Assembly: GCA_903970165.1 (NCBI GenBank)
Contig: CAJCHZ010000062.1
Location: forward strand, 1 to 51,954
DNA: 51,954 nt
DNA from: Betaproteobacteria bacterium
GTDB lineage: Bacteria; Acidobacteriota; Terriglobia; Acidiferrales; UBA7541
Direction of reading: 5' to 3'
Within the stretch, counting starts at the first letter, position 1; the number at the start of each line of letters is the position of its first letter. Shown here piece after piece: positions 1 through 8,146 of the stretch. The position numbers and the translations under genes were made by a program. The notes beneath the pieces were generated by a model. That model did not search any database. It saw only the letters and a list, made by a program, of their open reading frames with translations, and was not told the origin of the DNA.

Positions 1-372
1 CCCGCCGCGTCCTCCCCCGCCTCCGTGCCCGCCACGCCCACCACCTCCCCCGCCGTGGCCGCCGCGCCCGCCTCCGTAGCCTCCACCGCCGCCGGAGCCG
101 CGCCCGCCTCCCCCTCCGCGTTCCGCTTGGGGACGAGCTTCGTTAACGACCAGGTTCCGTCCGCCGAAATTTTGGCCGTTCAAGGAGTTGATGGCGCGAT
201 CGGCGTCTTCGTCATTTTGAACTTCGACGAAGGCAAAACCGCGGGATTGTCCCGTGAAACGGTCACGAATGAGATTGACGCCTGAGGGAGTAACACCGAC
301 TTGCGCGAACCATTCCTGAAGCTGATCTTCCGTCGCGGAAAACGGAAGATTTCCGATATAGAGCTTCTTCAC
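1..372 (-). CDS. RRM-domain RNA-binding protein with Gly-rich tail (3' end outside window)
   Basis: A single RNA-recognition-motif protein that probably binds RNA in the cytoplasm, like the small glycine-rich RNA-binding proteins of cyanobacteria and other bacteria. The reverse strand reads from a GTG at 372, with AAGGAG about 8 nt upstream. The first residues are MKKLYIGNLPF, which contains RNP2 (LYIGNL). RNP1 follows as RGFAFVEV near residue 44. After about residue 83 the chain becomes a run of Gly, Arg, His and Tyr and stays open to the window edge, so the C-terminus is missing here. The call is firm at family level. The RNA target is unknown. A cold or stress role is known for relatives but is not shown by this sequence. 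Confidence 0.9.
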   Translation of the reverse strand, partial: MKKLYIGNLPFSATEDQLQEWFAQVGVTPSGVNLIRDRFTGQSRGFAFVEVQNDEDADRAINSLNGQNFGGRNLVVNEARPQAERGGGGGRGSGGGGGYGGGRGGHGGGGGGRGGHGGGGGRGG

Positions 373-725
373 CTGCCCACTCCTTCTGCCCGGAACCCAA
401 GTAAGAGTCGCGGAGCGCGCTGAAGAACGCATTCGAACACGGGCAGCCAGGGAAGCCGAGCCACCGCGGGGGCGAGACCGGCGCTTCAGCGGTCAGAGGC
501 ATGGTCTCGAAAATTAACTGCATTTGCAACCGGAAATAGTCGGAAGCAAGGCTGTGGGTCTCAGCCTCCGGTGAAGCGATTCGAGCGGCTAAAAAAATGA
601 GCGTATTAGGTTGGCAGTACAAACAGGACATTCTCATTTTGCAGGAACAGGAGCTGGCAAAATACAACGGCGGCGTTCGAATGGTGATAGGATGCCGCCG
701 ATTTGGAGTTCGTCAGGAAAACACT
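373..725. other. Intergenic region, no gene supported
   Basis: This 353-nt divergent gap separates the RRM gene (minus) from the acyl-CoA ligase (plus) and should hold both promoters. Short open frames cross it on both strands, but none has a convincing ribosome-binding site or a recognisable product. I could not pick out a clear -35/-10 pair. Confidence 0.4.
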
Positions 726-2363
726 ATGCGCGGCACGATGATGGATTTTCCGCTGACGCTTCCAGCAATTCTGGAGCGGTCGGACAAATTGTTCCGGCGC
801 GTCGAGATCGTTTCGCGAAAGCCGGATCGCTCGATCGTTCGAACGACGTATGGAGATTTTTATCAGCGCGCCCGACGGTTGGCGGATGCGCTTAGCAAAC
901 TGGGCTTGCGGCCCGGCGACCGAGTGGCTTCGATGATGTGGAATCATTCGGGGCACCTCGAAGCATTTTTTGGAGTGCCCTGCGCGGGCGGAATTCTGCA
1001 CACGCTGAATTTGCGGCTGCATCCGCACGAGATTGCGGCCATCGTAAACCACGCGGGCGACCGCTTTCTGGTCATCGACGACGTGCTGCTTCCGACCTTC
1101 GAGAAATTCAGTCCGCATGTCTCGTTCGAACGCGTCATCGTCGTTCCTTATTGCGGCGAGCGCATGTCTATGCCTGAGGATTTTTTGCGCTACGAAGAAC
1201 TTCTGACCGAAGCCAGCGACGATTTTCAATACCCGGCCATCGAGGAGAACGACGGCGCTGCCATGTGCTACACCTCCGGGACCACGGGTACGTCGAAAGG
1301 CGTTGTTTACTCGCATCGCGCGTTGGTCTTGCACTCGTTCGCAGAATTGGGCGTAGATTGCTTCGCCGTGAGCCATCACGACACGGTTCTTCCTGTGGCT
1401 CCCATGTTCCATGCGAATGCCTGGGGCCTGCCCTATTCCTGCACCATGGCGGGCGCAAGACTGATTCTGCCCGGGCCAAACGTCGACCCGGAAAGCGTGC
1501 TCGACCTGATCGGCCAAGAGCACGTTACGATCGCCTGCGGCGTTCCCACGGTTTGGCTCAGCGTCCTGGCCGCGCTCGAGAAAAACCCCGGCCGCTGGAA
1601 ATTTGACTGGCCCGTCCGCCTCGTCGTGGGCGGATCTGCACCGCCGGAGCGGCTGATCCGCGCACTCGACAGGCACAACCTACACATTCTGCACCTCTGG
1701 GGCATGACGGAAACGACTCCGGTCGCCACCGTCGGCAAACTCAAAACCCACATGCGCGACTGGACTCCCAACGAGCAATACGAGGTGCGCACAAAACAAG
1801 GTTGGCCTTGCCCGTTTGTTGAGCTGCGAGTCACGCGTCCGGAAGGCCCGGACGAAATATCGGTTGAGGCTCCGCGAGACGGCATTTCCGCGGGCGAGCT
1901 TGAAGTGCGAGGGCCGTGGGTCGCCTCCAGCTACTACAATTCTCCGGACCAGGCGCATCGCTGGACGGAGGACGGCTGGTTCAAGACGGGCGACGTGGCC
2001 ACGATCGATGACGAAGGGTTTATCAAAATTGTCGACCGGGCGAAGGATCTGGTGAAGTCTGGCGGCGAGTGGATCAGCTCGGTGGACATCGAAAATACGC
2101 TGATGGGGCATCCGGCTGTAAAGGAAGCCGCGGTGGTCGGTGTGCCGCATCCGAAGTGGCAGGAGCGCCCTTTAGCTGCGGTTGTCCTGAAAGAGGGGGC
2201 TGCAGCCACACCGGAAGAACTGCGCGCCTTTCTCGCCAAATCGTTTGCGAAATGGCAACTTCCGGACGCATTCGTTTTTGTCGAGTCTATTCCCCGCACG
2301 TCGGTCGGCAAATTCAGGAAAACCGCGCTGCGGGAACAATTCGCGGATTGGAAATGGGAGTAG
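726..2363 (+). CDS. Medium/long-chain fatty-acid--CoA ligase (AMP-binding, AlkK type)
   Basis: Activates a fatty acid to acyl-CoA through an acyl-adenylate, feeding beta-oxidation or lipid synthesis. The 545-residue length fits the AlkK-like clade of the ANL superfamily. Visible motifs, in order, are the P-loop YTSGTTGTSKG near residue 183, the WGMTETTP motif, GWFKTGD followed by DRAKDLVKSGGEWIS, and the C-terminal PRTSVGKFRK carrying the catalytic lysine. I chose the ATG at 726 (MRGTMMDFPLTL) because this N-terminus is typical of the clade and AGGAAA lies just upstream. The frame stays open back to 597 but has no family homology there. Substrate chain length cannot be read from the sequence. 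Confidence 0.9.
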   Translation: MRGTMMDFPLTLPAILERSDKLFRRVEIVSRKPDRSIVRTTYGDFYQRARRLADALSKLGLRPGDRVASMMWNHSGHLEAFFGVPCAGGILHTLNLRLHPHEIAAIVNHAGDRFLVIDDVLLPTFEKFSPHVSFERVIVVPYCGERMSMPEDFLRYEELLTEASDDFQYPAIEENDGAAMCYTSGTTGTSKGVVYSHRALVLHSFAELGVDCFAVSHHDTVLPVAPMFHANAWGLPYSCTMAGARLILPGPNVDPESVLDLIGQEHVTIACGVPTVWLSVLAALEKNPGRWKFDWPVRLVVGGSAPPERLIRALDRHNLHILHLWGMTETTPVATVGKLKTHMRDWTPNEQYEVRTKQGWPCPFVELRVTRPEGPDEISVEAPRDGISAGELEVRGPWVASSYYNSPDQAHRWTEDGWFKTGDVATIDDEGFIKIVDRAKDLVKSGGEWISSVDIENTLMGHPAVKEAAVVGVPHPKWQERPLAAVVLKEGAAATPEELRAFLAKSFAKWQLPDAFVFVESIPRTSVGKFRKTALREQFADWKWE

Positions 2364-2463
2364 GAGAGTGGCACCCCAGCCAACTGGCATTGGGAAGATA
2401 AACGGGGCGGCCGTTTTTCCGCTTTGAAAATTGGCTTTGAAAATTCAAAGCAGGTTGGATTGC

Positions 2464-3057
2464 ATGAAAGAAGATGTTCTGCCCCTCGTCGAAGGACGCC
2501 GGGGACATTTCCAGCTGGAGTCGGGGCATCATGGGGATTTGTGGCTTCCGTTGGAAGCGTTGTGCCTGCGGCCTCGCGAGATGCAGCCGTTTGTGGTGCG
2601 GCTGACCGCGGCGCTTAGAAAATATGAAGTGCAGATGGTGTGCGGGCCGTTGGTAGAAGGCGCGTACATTGCTCTACTGGTCTCGCTCGAGCTTGACTGC
2701 GATTTTGTGTACGCCGAAAGGTTCGCGAACCCTTCCCGCGAAGGTTTGTTCCCGGTTTCGTATCGTCTTCCGAAGGCGTTGCACGGCGCGGTGAGAGGCC
2801 AGCGCGTGGCGATCGTGAATGACGTGATCAGCGCTGGTTCGGCCGTGCGCGGAGCGTTGCGCGATTTACAATGCGTTGGGGCAGAAGTCGTCGCTATCGG
2901 AGCGCTGCTCGGCGTTGGCGATTCCATTGGCAAATTTGCGGCTGAAAACCACGTCGCGCTCGAACTTCTGCAACAGAGGCCTCACAACGTGTGGACGCCC
3001 GAGGAATGCCCGCTCTGCGCGGCAGGTGTGGCGATTGAAATTGCGAGCAATTCGTAA
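2464..3057 (+). CDS. Orotate phosphoribosyltransferase-like protein
   Basis: A type I phosphoribosyltransferase of about 197 residues. The N-terminal stretch with GHFQLESGHHGDLW matches the hood region of PyrE-like proteins (RGHF-x-SG-x-H). The PRPP-binding loop reads VAIVNDVISAGSAVRG in place of the usual VVEDVxTTG, so the first acidic residue of the canonical DD/ED pair is Asn. The C-terminus holds a CPLC pair. It could make OMP from orotate, but this short PyrE-like clade often sits away from pyr genes, as here, and its real base substrate is uncertain. The ATG at 2464 is preferred over an in-frame TTG at 2431 because family similarity begins at MKEDVLPL. Confidence 0.75.
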   Translation: MKEDVLPLVEGRRGHFQLESGHHGDLWLPLEALCLRPREMQPFVVRLTAALRKYEVQMVCGPLVEGAYIALLVSLELDCDFVYAERFANPSREGLFPVSYRLPKALHGAVRGQRVAIVNDVISAGSAVRGALRDLQCVGAEVVAIGALLGVGDSIGKFAAENHVALELLQQRPHNVWTPEECPLCAAGVAIEIASNS

Positions 3058-3099
3058 ATGGAGGGGAAGTGGCGAGGCGCTGGTTCCTATTCAGGTTCT

Positions 3100-3372
3100 C
3101 TAGCGACGGCGGGAAGAGCGGGCGAGGTGGCGCTGGTCGAGGGCCTGGCGAATTAAGGTTTTGATGACGGCCTGGCGGCTGATGTTAAGTTCTTTGGCGG
3201 CGTTTTCCAATTCTTCGAGCATGGCAGCGGTGAAATCGACGTTGACGCGCTGGATGGGCTTCATCATCTTGCCAGAGTTGGTGAAAAAGCGCGAAACGTC
3301 CTTGCCGCGGTCGGCAATGCGGGCGATGGCTTCCGCTGAGGGTGGTTTTTTTCTAGAATGCGTTTTCCTCAT
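3100..3372 (-). CDS. BrnA-type antitoxin (ribbon-helix-helix/CopG-like)
   Basis: A 90-residue basic protein whose second half (VNVDFTAAMLEELENAAK, then ISRQAVIKTLIRQALDQR) has the strand-helix-helix layout of CopG/Arc-type DNA-binding antitoxins. Its start at 3372 lies inside the 3' end of the upstream BrnT-like toxin, a 20-bp overlap. Toxin-first order is the usual brnTA arrangement. By analogy it should neutralise the toxin and repress the shared promoter. Identification rests on gene pairing and the RHH pattern. Confidence 0.75.
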   Translation of the reverse strand: MRKTHSRKKPPSAEAIARIADRGKDVSRFFTNSGKMMKPIQRVNVDFTAAMLEELENAAKELNISRQAVIKTLIRQALDQRHLARSSRRR

Positions 3373-3625
3373 AGAGTTTCCGTTCTGCCACAGTGGCTTT
3401 CCAGAGAGTCACGAGATGCCCTTCGGCGTCTTCGCGGATTTCAAAAATGACCGAATACAGGCGATCGCCGACCCAACCGATGGCGCGATGCTGCACGGGA
3501 AAATCGGAGCGCTGATCGGCGTAGTAGGGATGAAAGAAGAGCTCCTGTACTTCCTCAAAACCGATTCCACGTTTTGGATTGCGGCGAAGACTGCGGCTCT
3601 TTCGCTCATCGAAGTGGAATCGCAT
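3353..3625 (-). CDS. BrnT-family ribonuclease toxin (DUF497)
   Basis: A 90-residue protein starting MRFHFDERKSRSLRRNPKRG, then IGFEEVQELFFHP, and ending with a Trp-Lys-Ala-Thr, AERKLYEE helix. This matches the BrnT layout (F-x-W-D-x-x-K at the start, G-x-x-F-E-E-A, and R-x-A-x-x-x-E-x-x-x-Y at the end). BrnT toxins are RNases that slow translation. The neighbouring BrnA-like gene completes the module. The N-terminal motif is diverged (FHFDERKS), so activity is not guaranteed. Confidence 0.75.
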   Translation of the reverse strand: MRFHFDERKSRSLRRNPKRGIGFEEVQELFFHPYYADQRSDFPVQHRAIGWVGDRLYSVIFEIREDAEGHLVTLWKATVAERKLYEENAF

Positions 3626-3731
3626 GAGGTATAACAGTTATACCATATAAGTTCGGCAAAGCCGGAGGAAAATCGCCGCCCAACACCCCTCTGAACCACC
3701 CGCCAGGTTGCGGCGGGAGAACCGGGCCCAT

Positions 3732-3941
3732 CTATTTTGCCATCTTGCGGAAGACGTCCTTGACGGTGATTCCGCTGGACACGAAGCGTTCATTCGCTTC
3801 GGCGACGAGTTGGTTGCGTTTGTGTTCCGCAAGGATGGCGTCGAGTGCTCGTTCGATGGTTTGCGCCTCTGCGGCTGGACGCGGACGTGGTGGCGTGGCT
3901 GAGGAGGAGAGGCAAGGGCTACCAGACACGGGCGAATGCAC
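3732..3941 (-). CDS. Possible antitoxin-like fragment
   Basis: A 69-codon frame whose last 45 residues (from AEAQTIERALDAILAEHKRN to DVFRKMAK) look like the helical C-terminal part of RHH/CopG-type antitoxins. The first 25 residues are Ser/Pro-rich and look like out-of-frame sequence. No good ribosome-binding site precedes the GTG at 3941. It sits between a decayed VapC tail and the BrnTA pair, so a degraded antitoxin that lost its N-terminus is the simplest reading. Confidence 0.35.
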   Translation of the reverse strand: MHSPVSGSPCLSSSATPPRPRPAAEAQTIERALDAILAEHKRNQLVAEANERFVSSGITVKDVFRKMAK

Positions 3942-3997
3942 TCTTGCGAGAAGCCATGCTGCAGGATGTAGGGAAGAAGGCGAGTTAATTCTACCGG

Positions 3998-4045
3998 CTA
4001 CTGATTTTCGACGTGGATGTCGGCAAACTTACGGAAGTCCTGATC
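3998..4045 (-). pseudogene. Remnant of a VapC/PIN toxin C-terminus
   Basis: On the reverse strand this stretch reads DQDFRKFADIHVENQ and a TAG stop. The intact PIN protein encoded at 4760-5167 ends DQDFRKFPDIRVENQ. The DNA is also closely similar over this stretch. No open frame continues upstream, so only the tail of a second VapC copy survives. Confidence 0.65.
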
Positions 4046-4099
4046 GCTTTAGGAATCTGATCTGCCGCGAGACGAGCGCAACTTCTTAGATCGGCTGCC

Positions 4100-4125
4100 A
4101 GGGACGCGCTAAAGCGCCCCTACAG
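4100..4125. repeat. Dispersed REP-like hairpin, copy 1 (shortened)
   Basis: The sequence GGGACGCGCT, a short loop, then AGCGCCCC and TACA. It matches two longer copies at 9733 and 11129 but has lost two bases in the right arm. Confidence 0.6.
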
Positions 4126-4132
4126 GAAAGCC

Positions 4133-4651
4133 TTACTTGACGGTGCGGTTGATCTCAGTGTTCTGAGCGGCGGCGATGAACCAGCCGCTATGGTCGCGGC
4201 TCAGCACAAACATGAAGATGCCATGGCGTGGATTCGGTGAGCGAGAGTCTCCGAGCAATTCCCAACTCGCGTGAGCTACTGCTACATCCTTTCGTAGGAA
4301 TCGCACATCTAGCTCCGTAAACCGTAGCGTACTGGTTCGGAATATCCCGTGGTACATGTGCAACGCCTCAAACCCTTTGGTATCCGCAGGGATGGTGCCG
4401 TGTGAATAGGCATGCTGCGCCTGGATGTCTTCCCGGCCCTTCCAGCGGTCTCCTGCCACATTGACAAATTCGGCGTCGGGGGCAAAGAGCTTGCCGAACG
4501 CTTCCATATCGTGCTGGTTCCAGCTTTGCGAAAAGCCGGCCACGGTCGTGCGCACGTTCTCTTCATCGTTCGGAGCGGCGAGAACACGTCCAATGAGAGG
4601 GAGAGCGACGAAAAGCAAGGATAGAAAAATGCAAAGACGTTTGCTCGCCAC
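4133..4651 (-). CDS. Exported SnoaL/DUF4440-like (NTF2-fold) protein
   Basis: A 172-residue protein with an N-terminal signal peptide (hydrophobic stretch LCIFLSLLFVALPLIGRVLA, cleavage probably near AAP). The mature part has the SgcJ/EcaC-like NTF2 layout: VRTTVAGFSQSWNQHD, then FAPDAEFVNVAGDRWKGRED, and a C-terminal beta sheet ending in the WFIAAAQNTEIN strand. Proteins of this family are small periplasmic or secreted folds, mostly of unknown ligand. The GTG at 4651 is supported by CAGGAGG a few bases upstream. It is flanked by toxin-antitoxin genes but shows no sign of belonging to them. Confidence 0.8.
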   Translation of the reverse strand: MASKRLCIFLSLLFVALPLIGRVLAAPNDEENVRTTVAGFSQSWNQHDMEAFGKLFAPDAEFVNVAGDRWKGREDIQAQHAYSHGTIPADTKGFEALHMYHGIFRTSTLRFTELDVRFLRKDVAVAHASWELLGDSRSPNPRHGIFMFVLSRDHSGWFIAAAQNTEINRTVK

Positions 4652-4759
4652 GATAGCCTCCTGCGGCCGTAGACCTTTGCTTTATCGTAGCGCGATTGCG
4701 GGAGCGCGAAGTACACACGGGTGCCCGGTTTGTCCGGCCGACCGGTTGGTTTGGGGCCT

Positions 4760-5167
4760 CTACTGGTTTTCGACGCGTATGTCGGGGAACTTTCGGAAGT
4801 CCTGATCGAAGGTGGCCACGGGGGTATTTTGGGCCGCGGCGGTTGCGGCGATGAGGCAATCCACGAAATGGATTTTGGTTTGCCGATAGCGTTTCAAAGC
4901 GTCCAGATGAACTGTGGCGTCGCTGATCTCAACGCCAGGGCTGGAAATGAGTGTGCTTAGTGCCGAGGAGATATCCGCGCGCGTGCGGCCATAGAAGGAA
5001 TCCAAGAGAAACACGCACTCCGCGAGAACAACGGGCAAAACGACAATGAGGAGTTCGCCGCCGTCGCAGGCGTCGAAGAGCTTCTCCGCGGCTTTGGCGT
5101 GCTTTTCCTGGTCGTGGACCAGATAACGGACGATGAGGTTGGTGTCGATGAGCCTTCGTTTGCTCAC
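4760..5167 (-). CDS. vapC: PIN-domain toxin (VapC family)
   Basis: A 135-residue PIN-domain ribonuclease. The acidic Mg-binding residues are visible: D8 in LIDTN, E50 in VVLAECVF, D103 in HFVDCLIA, and D121/D123 in ATFDQDF. VapC toxins cut specific RNAs such as initiator tRNA or the sarcin-ricin loop; the target here is unknown. The GTG start overlaps the TGA stop of the upstream AbrB-type antitoxin by 4 bp (GTGA), so the pair is translationally coupled. The vapC symbol is used at family level. Confidence 0.88.
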   Translation of the reverse strand: MSKRRLIDTNLIVRYLVHDQEKHAKAAEKLFDACDGGELLIVVLPVVLAECVFLLDSFYGRTRADISSALSTLISSPGVEISDATVHLDALKRYRQTKIHFVDCLIAATAAAQNTPVATFDQDFRKFPDIRVENQ

Positions 5168-5412
5168 CGAGTGCCCCCACGCTTGCGGGCGGCTTTGGCG
5201 GCCGCCTCGCGGATTTGAGCGAAGGTCATTCCTTTGCCTTTGTCGCTGGAAAGCGAGCCTTTGAGCGAACGGGTGCCCGGGTGCACACGGATGGTGGCAT
5301 GGTCGCCTTCCACGGCGTATTCGAGCCTATCGCCGGGCTTGATGCGCAAGGCCTTGCGAACCTTTCCCGGGATGGTCGTCTGCCCCTTGCTTGTTACCGT
5401 GGAATGCTGCAA
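5164..5412 (-). CDS. vapB: AbrB/SpoVT-type antitoxin (VapB-like)
   Basis: An 82-residue protein with the AbrB/MazE swapped-hairpin signature: STVTSKGQTTIPGKVRKAL, then GDRLEYAVEGDHATIRVHP. This fold binds operator DNA as a dimer. The C-terminal basic helix (FAQIREAAAKAARKR) would wrap the toxin. It starts at a TTG (5412) with AAGGA about 9 nt upstream and precedes the PIN toxin in the usual antitoxin-toxin order. It should bind the VapC above and autoregulate. Confidence 0.88.
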   Translation of the reverse strand: MQHSTVTSKGQTTIPGKVRKALRIKPGDRLEYAVEGDHATIRVHPGTRSLKGSLSSDKGKGMTFAQIREAAAKAARKRGGTR

Positions 5413-5452
5413 TGTCGCGTCCTTACTTATTACGATATTCCTTACCTGCTAA

Positions 5453-6342
5453 TTATCCCTTGCTTCCTGTCCTCTGGCAAGCCGGAATGGGAAGAGACGG
5501 CAGCAGGGAAGAGAGTTCGAGGATTTCTCGTTGCGGTGGGTGGTCGGGCCAGTTGTGGCGCCAGCAGACGATGACGTCGCAGCCATCGAGAGGATGGCCG
5601 TGTTCGCGGTAATTGCGGCTCTCGAATTCAAACTCCAGGTGGACGCGCTGCCAGCGCTGCGGAGCGATCTGGCGCTTGGCCTCGCAGTCGGGAAGGCCGC
5701 ATTGCACGGCTTCGACGATATAGCCGAGTTCTTTGGCGACCATGCCGAAGAGCAGCACGACGCCTTGCTCGTTGACGGGCTCGTGGCGCAGGCCGCGGAA
5801 GTCCATTGGCTCGCCATAGGTGGGACGGCCGCGCAGGTGCGGGTGGCGGATTTTGGCGGGAAGACAGGAATTCTTGCTGGATGGCGCCGGCTTCCGCGAG
5901 CGAAAAGAAAAGGAACGCCCAGGCCCAGAGCTTGCTGCCAGTCGTGTCCGGGGCGTGTACGCGCGAGGCGGCAGGAGGGCCAGCACATCCGCCCATTCCC
6001 GTTTACCCTCAGCGAAGCTGCGAAACGCCTCCCGGACCTCCGACCAGCGCCCGAAACGCCGCGCGAGGGTGCGTTGGTCGAAGTCTCCCGAGAGGCGATA
6101 AGTGCGACGGGTAGGGATTTTATGATTTTTGCGAGCCGCTTGGCCCCAATCCTCCAGTAGCTCACGATCCTCATGCCGCTGGTTTCGCGTATTCGGCTCT
6201 AGTCCGGCCGCGCGGACAGCGGCGTTCCATCTTGGGAAGAATCGCGAAATAGTGCTCTCAGGAATTCCGGTCTTGCTGAGAAATTTGCGGCGGGAAGGCG
6301 CCCAACGCCCTTGACAGGATTGCCGGCGGGAATCCGTTCCAT
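5453..6342 (-). CDS. HNH/homing-endonuclease-associated-repeat protein, apparent N-terminal frameshift
   Basis: Reading the minus strand in the frame that ends at 5453 gives an open chain back to a stop near 6413. It contains two HNH-associated repeats (RRKFLSKTGIPESTISRFF then RWNAAVRAAGLEP; later KIPTRRTYRLSGDF then LARRFGRWSEVREAF). A conserved C-terminal domain follows, with YGEPMDFRGLRHEPVNEQG, ESRNYREHGHP and CDVIVCWRHNWPDHP. That frame has no ATG, GTG or TTG before the GTG at 5986, which lies after both repeats. The only well-placed start is ATG 6342, with AGGTGA about 6 nt upstream, and it is one frame off. A 1-nt deletion between 6340 and about 6285, a sequencing error, or a programmed -1 shift would join them. 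The biochemical role of the family is unclear. Confidence 0.6.
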
Positions 6343-6371
6343 GCCCGTCACCTATTGGCTGCTTGCGGGAA

Positions 6372-6423
6372 TCAAATGGTACGCGTTTGGCCGTCGGAAA
6401 ACCGCCCTCGTTCTACCATTTGA
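6372..6423. repeat. Perfect 10-bp inverted repeat
   Basis: TCAAATGGTA at 6372-6381 is the exact reverse complement of TACCATTTGA at 6414-6423, with 32 nt between. It lies just upstream of the start of the HNH-repeat gene, so it may be an operator or the scar of a small insertion. Confidence 0.5.
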
Positions 6424-6468
6424 GGCATCTTCCTTGCGGGTCTGTCTTTGACCGGCCGGAGTGAATAC

Positions 6469-6765
6469 TTAAACCCGGCGGGTTCCACCCGGTTCTTGAA
6501 TCCTTGCCGGCAAATGGAATACTCGGTTCATTTTTGGATTCTTACCGACAACAAAGAGTTCTGCCGCGAGTCTCAGCCAGCGGGGGAGAGTTTCGCGGCG
6601 CTGCTCCGCGAGGGCGAAGAACTTTGGTTTTTCTTTTTGCCAGAGGGCGTCGAGTTCCTTGGAATAGCCGGCCAGGAGCCAGGGCATGCGTCGTTGGAGG
6701 GGCAAGCACCGCCCACAGCGGATCTCACTGACTTGCGTCGCGCGGTCAGGTGCGGTAGCTGGCAT
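6469..6765 (-). CDS. Hypothetical small protein
   Basis: A 98-codon frame whose ATG (6765) overlaps the 3' end of argJ by 20 bp. The protein is basic and Trp/Leu-rich (RRMPWLLAGYSKELDALW, then AAELFVVGKNPKMN), with no signal peptide or membrane segment. I do not recognise it. Overlap with the argJ stop could mean translational coupling, but the sequence could also be chance coding space. Confidence 0.35.
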   Translation of the reverse strand: MPATAPDRATQVSEIRCGRCLPLQRRMPWLLAGYSKELDALWQKEKPKFFALAEQRRETLPRWLRLAAELFVVGKNPKMNRVFHLPARIQEPGGTRRV

Positions 6766-7960
6766 TGATACGGACGTACTCCGCGGTCAAGTCACAGGTC
6801 CAGTAACGCGCGCTTGCGGCGCCTGCGTGGAGATGGAGAACGATGGCGACGTGATCGGCTAAGAGGCGGTTGCTGGCAGCGCGCTCGTTGAAGTCGAGGG
6901 GCTGGCCTTTGCGAAGGACGGGGACGCCCGCCATGGTGATTTCGACTTTGGCGGGATCGAAGTGGACGCCGGAGCGGCCAGCGGCGGCGAAAACGCGGCC
7001 CCAGTTGGGGTCGCCGCCGGCGAAAGCGGTCTTAACCAGGGGAGAGGTGGCGATGGTTTCGGCGATTTTTTTGGCGGCGGCTTCGGTTGTTGCGCCGCGG
7101 ACTTCGATTTCGATGACGCGCTGGGCGCCTTCGCCGTCGGCGACGATCTGGAGTGCAAGGGATTGGCAGACTTCTTCGAGGGCTGCGGAGAAGGCACGAT
7201 GGGCTGCGGTGTTGGGGCGGATCGCTGGAGCTGCGGCGGCGCCGTTGGCGAAAACGGCGAGAGTATCGTTGGTGGAGGAGTCGCCGTCGACGCTGATGGA
7301 ATTGAAGGTGCGGCCGGCGACATCGCGAAGAGTTTTCTGGAGGAGCGCTGGGGCGATATTGGCATCGGTGACGACGAAGGCCAGCGTTGTGGCGAGATTC
7401 GGATGAATCATGCCGGCGCCTTTGGCGCAGCCGACCATGTGAATGCGTTTACCGGACATTTTGAAAGCGGCGGCGGCGGTTTTTGGGCGCGTGTCCGTGG
7501 TGCAAATGGCGAGGGAGAGTTCGGCGAAGGAACGCGCCGAGGGACGCCGGTTGCTGGTGAGCTTGGGGAGGGCGCGGAGGATTTTTTCGACGGCCATGGG
7601 GACGCCGATGACGCCGGTGGAGCAGACGATGATTTCGTTTGGAGTGCAGGCGAGGCGCCTGGCGGTTTCGGCGACGGTCCGTTGCGCTGCGAGGTGACCG
7701 GCGGCGCCCGTGGCGCAGTTGGCGTTGCCTGCGTTTACGATGGCGGCGCGCATGCGGCCTTTGGAGGCATGCAGATGCTGCTTGGAGATGGTGACGGGAG
7801 CGGCGACGACGAGATTTTGCGTGAAGACGGCGGCGGCCGAAGCGGGGACGTCGCTTGCAATGATGGCGAGATCGAGCGCGCCGGTTTTCTTCAAGCCGCA
7901 GGCGGTCGCGGCGAAGCGAAATCCGCGGGGGAGAGAGGCTTCGGAGAGAGCGTGTTGCAT
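6746..7960 (-). CDS. argJ: Glutamate N-acetyltransferase / amino-acid acetyltransferase ArgJ
   Basis: Transfers the acetyl group from N-acetylornithine to glutamate and, in bifunctional forms, also from acetyl-CoA. It closes the cyclic arginine pathway. The 404-residue chain carries the self-cleavage motif KGAGMIHPNLATTLAF with nucleophilic Thr near position 191. It ends in AEYVRINASYRT, the typical ArgJ C-terminus. No argA is seen in the window, so ArgJ may be bifunctional, though sequence alone does not settle this. It is the last gene of the arginine cluster, separated from argH by about 186 nt. Confidence 0.95.
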   Translation of the reverse strand: MQHALSEASLPRGFRFAATACGLKKTGALDLAIIASDVPASAAAVFTQNLVVAAPVTISKQHLHASKGRMRAAIVNAGNANCATGAAGHLAAQRTVAETARRLACTPNEIIVCSTGVIGVPMAVEKILRALPKLTSNRRPSARSFAELSLAICTTDTRPKTAAAAFKMSGKRIHMVGCAKGAGMIHPNLATTLAFVVTDANIAPALLQKTLRDVAGRTFNSISVDGDSSTNDTLAVFANGAAAAPAIRPNTAAHRAFSAALEEVCQSLALQIVADGEGAQRVIEIEVRGATTEAAAKKIAETIATSPLVKTAFAGGDPNWGRVFAAAGRSGVHFDPAKVEITMAGVPVLRKGQPLDFNERAASNRLLADHVAIVLHLHAGAASARYWTCDLTAEYVRINASYRT

Positions 7961-8086
7961 GGACGGAGTGTCCGGGCGGTTAGCGCGCCGCTCCCGGAAG
8001 GGACCTCCGATCCTCCGCAGGGATGGCGAGGAACAGCGCGGGAAGATGGTTGACGCGAATTACGTGATTTTCGTTCTGTTGAAGAA

Positions 8087-8114
8087 GTGGCGCGTGACGA
8101 GTGGCGCGGGACGA
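8087..8114. repeat. 14-bp imperfect tandem duplication
   Basis: GTGGCGCGTGACGA is followed directly by GTGGCGCGGGACGA, 13 of 14 bases identical, in the argH-argJ gap. No function is apparent. Confidence 0.5.
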
Positions 8115-8146
8115 GTGAGACTTAGTTGCCTTCGTGACGGTAGCGT

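Noticed and set aside
263..667. Minus-strand frame of 134 codons overlapping the RRM gene start
   Set aside because: It overlaps the RRM gene in another frame, has no ribosome-binding site and no recognisable sequence.
6962..8053. Plus-strand open frame of 363 codons opposite argJ
   Set aside because: Gly/Asp-rich antisense shadow of argJ, which has clear family motifs on the minus strand.
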